Of a DNA stretch of 50,693 nt, positions 47,416 to 50,693 are shown in pieces. How positions within the stretch are numbered: position 1 is the first letter of the stretch; every line of letters begins with the position of its first letter. A program made the translations under genes and the position numbers. Under the pieces are notes generated by a model. That model was not told where the DNA came from and searched no databases. It was given only the letters and a program-made list of their open reading frames with translations. This stretch comes from Mycobacterium sp. ST-F2 (GTDB lineage: Bacteria > Actinomycetota > Actinomycetes > Mycobacteriales > Mycobacteriaceae), in assembly GCF_001905655.1 (NCBI RefSeq), contig NZ_JMHT01000024.1:1-50693 (forward strand). Reading direction: 5' to 3'.

Positions 47416-48090
47416 ATGACAGTCGTCAATGACACGTACACCGGCCATGTCGATGCGGGCACCGCGGCCCGTCGCACGCTGCCCGCCGCGACGATCGTCA
47501 AGGCATCGGTCGGACCCATGGACAACAACGCGTACCTCATCACGTGTTCCGCGACGGGAAAGACGCTGCTCATCGACGCCGCGAACGACGGACCGGCGCT
47601 TGTCGAGCTGATCAAGTCACAGACCCCGAACGTCGAACTCATCGTCACCAGCCACCAGCATCTCGACCACTGGCAGGCGCTGGCCGAAGTGGCGGAAGCC
47701 ACAGGCGCGCCCACCGCGGCCCACTCGCTGGACGCCGAGCCGCTGCCGGTGAAGCCCGACCGGATTCTGGCCGACGGCGACACCATCACCATCGGCGACC
47801 TGACCTTCGACGTCATCCACCTGCAGGGGCACACCGAGGGATCGGTGGCGCTGGCGCTGCGCGGCGCCGACGGCGAGGTCACCCACCTGTTCACCGGCGA
47901 CTGCCTGTTTCCGGGGGGCGTGGGCAAGACCTGGCAGGAGGGCGACTTCGAGCGGCTGCTCGGCGACGTCACCCGCAAGGTCTTCGACGTCTACCCCGAC
48001 TCGACCTTCATCTACCCCGGGCATGGCGACGACACCACGCTCGGCACCGAGCGGCCGCACCTCGAGGAGTGGCGGACGCGCGGCTGGTGA
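47416..48090 (+). CDS. Metallo-beta-lactamase fold hydrolase (glyoxalase II-like)
   Basis: A 224-aa protein with the zinc-site motif HQHLDH (80-85) in IVTSHQHLDHW, then GHTEGS, FTGDCLF and YPGHGDDT, all MBL ligands in order. The family covers glyoxalase II and related thioester hydrolases; Rv1637c is the positional match. The second motif position is Gln (HQH), within the usual H-x-H-x-D-H. The ATG at 47416 comes six bases after TACGGT, so it is probably leaderless. Upstream ATG 47374 lies in the uvrA promoter region. Confidence 0.9.
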   Translation: MTVVNDTYTGHVDAGTAARRTLPAATIVKASVGPMDNNAYLITCSATGKTLLIDAANDGPALVELIKSQTPNVELIVTSHQHLDHWQALAEVAEATGAPTAAHSLDAEPLPVKPDRILADGDTITIGDLTFDVIHLQGHTEGSVALALRGADGEVTHLFTGDCLFPGGVGKTWQEGDFERLLGDVTRKVFDVYPDSTFIYPGHGDDTTLGTERPHLEEWRTRGW

Positions 48091-48097
48091 GGCCGCG

Positions 48098-48886
48098 TCA
48101 GCCCACGCACTGAGCCGTCGGCACAGGTTGGGTGTTCCCGACCAGCGCCAGTTGGGGTGCGACTTCCTTCGCCGTCAGCGCGAAACTCGTGTCGGGGTCG
48201 TCCTGGGCCGCCCCGAAGACGACACCGCGAACGCGGCCGTCCAGATCGATCACCGGACCACCTGAATTTCCTTGCTGCACAGCACCTCTGATGGCGTACA
48301 CCTCGCGCGTCACGGTTCCGGTACGGAAGATGTCCGGTCCCCGCAGTTCGATGACCTGGCGAATGCGCACCGGTTTGGCCTCGTACGCACCCCCGTGCGG
48401 GAACCCGAGGGCGGCCGCGTCGGCACCGGTGACGGCGGGCGCCTCGGAGAACATCAGCGGGGCGGTCGGCAGGTCCGGAACCGCCAGAATCGAGATGTCC
48501 ATGTTGGGGTCGAATGACACCACCCGACCGTCGTACTTGGTGCCGTTGATCTCTACCGAGATGCTGTCCGTCCCCGCGACGCCGTGGGCCGTCGTCATGA
48601 CCCGCTTGGGCGCCACGACAAAACCGGTGCCTTCCAGCCTCTTTCGGCAACTGTGGGCGATACCGTGGACTCGCACCACGCTAGCCTGCGCCGCGGCCAC
48701 CGCTGGGTTCTGTGCCACGTTGGGGTCCGGAGGGGCGACTGCCGGGATGGTCGAGGAGGTCTCGGACTGCGCCGCAGACGTCGTCACAGGTGCCAGGGTG
48801 CGACCGTTGGCACCACAGCCGGCGACCAGTGTTGCGGCCAGTGACAGCGTCACGCAGGACGCTCGGACGAGACTTCTTCGGGCCAT
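48098..48886 (-). CDS. MarP-like trypsin-fold protease as a lipoprotein
   Basis: A 262-aa serine protease with a lipoprotein signal (lipobox LVAGC, Cys24), a disordered Ser/Thr/Pro linker (30-60) and a chymotrypsin-fold domain. The triad is H101 (TTAHGV), D130 (DPNMDISIL) and S208 (QQGNSGGP). Cys80 and Cys260 occupy the places of the redox-sensitive disulfide of MarP (Rv3671c), whose protease domain it closely resembles, but the four N-terminal membrane helices of MarP are absent. ATG 48886 follows TAAAGT after eight bases. Convergent with the MBL gene, seven bases between stops. Confidence 0.88.
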   Translation of the reverse strand: MARRSLVRASCVTLSLAATLVAGCGANGRTLAPVTTSAAQSETSSTIPAVAPPDPNVAQNPAVAAAQASVVRVHGIAHSCRKRLEGTGFVVAPKRVMTTAHGVAGTDSISVEINGTKYDGRVVSFDPNMDISILAVPDLPTAPLMFSEAPAVTGADAAALGFPHGGAYEAKPVRIRQVIELRGPDIFRTGTVTREVYAIRGAVQQGNSGGPVIDLDGRVRGVVFGAAQDDPDTSFALTAKEVAPQLALVGNTQPVPTAQCVG

Positions 48887-48908
48887 GGCTCGAAACTTTA
48901 CGGGCACG

Positions 48909-48950
48909 AAAAACACTGAGGCCCCCGGCAGTACGCCGGGGACCTCAGTG
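48909..48950 (-). terminator. Intrinsic terminator of the universal stress protein gene
   Basis: Arms CACTGAGG/CCTCAGTG (48914-48921, 48943-48950) enclose a second GC stem CCCCGGC/GCCGGGG, loop of five bases. On the minus strand five Ts (48913-48909) follow. A textbook hairpin-plus-T-run, 11 bases after the gene stop. The T-run end lies in the promoter region of the protease gene. Confidence 0.85.
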
Positions 48951-48961
48951 AAATCAGAACC

Positions 48962-49405
48962 TTACGACGTGTGGACGATCAGCACGTCGACCTTGGCGCG
49001 GCGAGCCACGTTGGCCGGCACCGAGCCGAGAAGACGGCCGGCAATGGTGCTCAGACCGACGTTGCCGACGACCAGCAGGTCGGCGTTGGAGCCTTCGGCC
49101 AGCTCGACCAGCGCGTCGACGGGAGCGCCGACGATGGCCTGCTCCTCCACCTGGGTGGCACCGGCGGCCTCGGCGCGTTCGCGGGCCTCACGCAGGATCG
49201 CGTAGATCGGCGCGTCGCCGTGGACCTGGTAGCCCTCTTCCTTGAGGACGTCGGCCGCACGCTGATCATCAGCGTGCGGGAAGTAGGCGGTTGCCACGAC
49301 CAACTTCGCATTGGCCCCCGCGGCGATCTGGGCGGCGCGCTCCACAGCGCGCAATGACGAATCCGATCCGTCCGTACCGACGACCACGGTCTGGTAGCCG
49401 CTCAT
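48962..49405 (-). CDS. Universal stress protein, cAMP-binding type (Rv1636-like)
   Basis: A 147-aa single UspA domain. The ATP/nucleotide motif is VVVGTDGSDSSLRAVERAA at the N-terminus and the GNVGLSTIAGRLLGSVPANVARRA block (G-2x-G-9x-G-S/T) near the C-terminus. It is very like Rv1636, reported to bind cAMP. ATG 49405 has GGGAGG upstream; an in-frame TTG precedes it. The 240-base upstream region (49406-49645) shows no regulatory motif I trust and no further gene. Confidence 0.92.
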   Translation of the reverse strand: MSGYQTVVVGTDGSDSSLRAVERAAQIAAGANAKLVVATAYFPHADDQRAADVLKEEGYQVHGDAPIYAILREARERAEAAGATQVEEQAIVGAPVDALVELAEGSNADLLVVGNVGLSTIAGRLLGSVPANVARRAKVDVLIVHTS

Positions 49406-49645
49406 CAATGGCCTCCCGTTATGCAGGTTTGTGCGTCCGGCGTACTGTCCGGCGTCACCGCAGACAGTAGCCGCTGAAGCGCGGCCGTTGGTGCGGTTTC
49501 ACCACACAAGTTCGCCGGGAGCATCGCGAAAAATGTGCTTTACCGGCACTGATGTTAGCGGCAGGCGCTCCAACGGGCTTGCTAATAGTGATGAAACGAC
49601 CGGGTGTTTCGTCCCGTGAGGTGGAACGCTGCGGGCCCGGAATCG

Positions 49646-50506
49646 TTAGCCACGACCGAAATACAGCTCCTGTGTGGCCACACACACCAGCTGCCCGGCG
49701 CGGTTGTACATCGTCCCGCTGGCCAGGCCCCGGCCACCGATACCGCTCGGTGAGGTCTGGTCGGACAGCACCCAGTCACTCAGATCGACGGGCCGATGGA
49801 ACCACAATGCGTGGTCGATCAGTGCGGAGAAAGTATGGGCCGGCAAGGCACCGCGCGGAATCATCGCCGCCTCCAGCATGGTGGTGCCGGTCAGGTACGC
49901 GAGCAGCCCGGCGTGCAGCGCCAGGTCGTCCGGGATGGTGTCGGTCGGGCGCCACCACATCCGCAGATGCGGGTGTGGCTCCGACGAGTCTTTGGCCAGC
50001 CGCGGATGCGGATCGATGTACCGCAGCTCGAACGGCTGGTCGCGCACCCAGAAGCCGCCCATTTCGTCGGCGTAATCCGCGAGCTGTTCGGCCATGGTCG
50101 GCACCGAAAGCGGTTCCGGCACATCAGGAATGGCCGCCTGATAGTCGAGCGCGTCGACCGGGGTGCTGAACGACGCCAGCGCCTCCAACAGGATTTCCCC
50201 GTCCTGACGGGCGGTGATACGGCGCGTCGCGAGCGTGCCGCCGTCGCGCGCGGGGTCGACCTGGACCTCGACCGTCTTTCGTGCATCACCGGCTCGCAGG
50301 TAGTAGACGTGCAGGCTGTGCGCGCTGCGCCCCGGCGCGGTCCGGCTCGCCGCCACCAGCACCTGACCGGCGAGATGCCCACCGGCGATGTGGTGGCTGG
50401 GGTTGTCGAGCTGGGTGGCCACGAAGTGGTCGTCATCTTTCTGATCCACCAGCAGCGTGTCCACGAGGTCCGACAGCGTCGGCGAACGGTACGTCACCTC
50501 AGGCAT
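49646..50506 (-). CDS. tesB: Acyl-CoA thioesterase II
   Basis: Hydrolyses acyl-CoA to fatty acid and CoA; 286 aa with two hotdog domains, normal for TesB. N-terminal domain: DHFVATQLDNPSHHIAGGHLAGQVLVAASRTAPG. C-terminal domain ends HRPVDLSDWVLSDQTSPSGIGGRGLASGTMYNRAGQLVCVATQELYF, which carries the Asp, Ser/Thr and Gln catalytic set. In mycobacteria a tesB gene lies beside pyk (Rv1618); no pyk end is visible here. The start ATG 50506 lies inside a perfect palindrome. Confidence 0.94.
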   Translation of the reverse strand: MPEVTYRSPTLSDLVDTLLVDQKDDDHFVATQLDNPSHHIAGGHLAGQVLVAASRTAPGRSAHSLHVYYLRAGDARKTVEVQVDPARDGGTLATRRITARQDGEILLEALASFSTPVDALDYQAAIPDVPEPLSVPTMAEQLADYADEMGGFWVRDQPFELRYIDPHPRLAKDSSEPHPHLRMWWRPTDTIPDDLALHAGLLAYLTGTTMLEAAMIPRGALPAHTFSALIDHALWFHRPVDLSDWVLSDQTSPSGIGGRGLASGTMYNRAGQLVCVATQELYFGRG

Positions 50507-50518
50507 CTTGCCTGAGGT
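50496..50518 (-). promoter_or_regulatory. Perfect 10-3-10 palindrome over the tesB start codon
   Basis: Arms ACCTCAGGCA (50496-50505) and TGCCTGAGGT (50509-50518), spacer TCT. The tesB start (50506-50504) is inside. It could be an operator or, in RNA, a hairpin that hides the start codon. No clear ribosome binding site is present. Confidence 0.55.
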
Positions 50519-50606
50519 ATTTGCGCACCCTTCTCATCGGTACTGCCGATCGCCACGGCGGGTCCCGCCGCCGTCCGGGAGTTATCCACAGCCTCGTCGA
50601 ATTCTG

Positions 50607-50650
50607 TTGCCGCGCGCCAGATCAGCAAGTAGACTAGAACACATGTGCGG
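50607..50650 (+). promoter_or_regulatory. Promoter with LexA-like (SOS) box at the right edge
   Basis: TTGCCG (50607-50612) and TAGACT (50630-50635) are 17 bases apart. Overlapping the start region, TAGAACACATGTGCGG (50635-50650) matches the mycobacterial LexA box (TCGAACACATGTTCGA form) at 13 of 16 positions. The driven gene is outside the window on the plus strand; only a nine-codon frame from the ATG at 50643 is complete here. Confidence 0.5.
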
Positions 50651-50693
50651 CTCCTCACCTTCTCGTGGGTAGCTTTGGGTGTAGTCCGCCCAG

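Noticed and set aside
49406..49645. Possible CRP or DosR site before the universal stress protein gene
   Set aside because: The only symmetric element (TGGTG-6-CACCA, near 49489-49505) does not match the GTG-N8-CAC core of CRP sites, and no DosR box is present.
50582..50590. TTATCCACA as a DnaA box or origin
   Set aside because: A single box without AT-rich DNA, dnaA or dnaN nearby; probably part of the regulatory region of the off-window gene or chance.

Overview
The window looks like a chromosomal segment of a fast-growing mycobacterium (Mycolicibacterium type). The support is high GC, mycobacterial protein families throughout (LysX, LpqH-like lipoprotein, MpaB-like oxygenase, cAMP-binding universal stress protein), an rrn leader directly downstream of tyrS, and a gene order that, from memory, follows M. 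tuberculosis H37Rv from about Rv1636 to Rv1659 and again around Rv1683-Rv1689. No IS element, prophage, CRISPR array or tRNA was seen. All comparisons are by eye and recall; nothing was searched.

Layout. 1-282: promoter and antitermination leader of an rRNA operon reading leftward out of the window. 325-2284: tyrS and mpg (minus). 2318-4490: a small ABC exporter operon ending in its likely TetR repressor, with palindromes over a leaderless start (plus). 4487-8191: Trm112-like protein, a secreted protein and a large hydrolase/acyl-CoA-synthetase-like fusion (minus). 8323-10119: an ABC-F ATPase (plus). 10109-13016: DsrE-like, SnoaL-like, an intergenic repeat pair, an unusual LuxR/HD-GYP-like regulator and an HNH protein (minus). 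13044-21476: the arginine cluster argC-J-B-D-F-R-G-H with coupled starts and an ARG-box-like promoter. 21636-26824: pheST, a rhomboid-like membrane protein and a class III adenylate cyclase (minus). 27062-29369: MpaB-like oxygenase plus acyl-CoA dehydrogenase (plus). 29379-31441: infC-rpmI-rplT-tsnR (minus) behind a highly structured leader. 31701-36942: a DUF1844 protein, lysX and a membrane esterase (plus). 36947-42250: a four-gene, tightly coupled TPR / CHAT-protease / two-unknown operon (minus). 42309-50506: LpqH-like lipoprotein, a small conserved protein, an AlkZ-like winged-helix protein, uvrA with a RecA-NDp type promoter, a metallo-beta-lactamase fold protein, a MarP-like lipoprotein protease, a universal stress protein and tesB. 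50607-50693: an SOS-type promoter for a gene outside the window.

The housekeeping backbone is translation (tyrS, pheST, infC-rpmI-rplT, lysX, rrn leader), arginine synthesis and DNA repair (mpg, AlkZ-like, uvrA). The most system-like accessory part is the TPR/CHAT operon: a caspase-like protease split from its TPR partner and coupled to two proteins of unknown function, with its own leaderless promoter and set off from the upstream gene by a strong hairpin. It sits where I recall no equivalent in M. tuberculosis, between the esterase and the lipoprotein/uvrA block. Its layout resembles prokaryotic caspase-like conflict (defence) systems, but that function is inference.

A second theme is transcription starting at or next to the start codon: many genes have a -10-like hexamer six or seven bases before ATG/GTG and no ribosome binding site.
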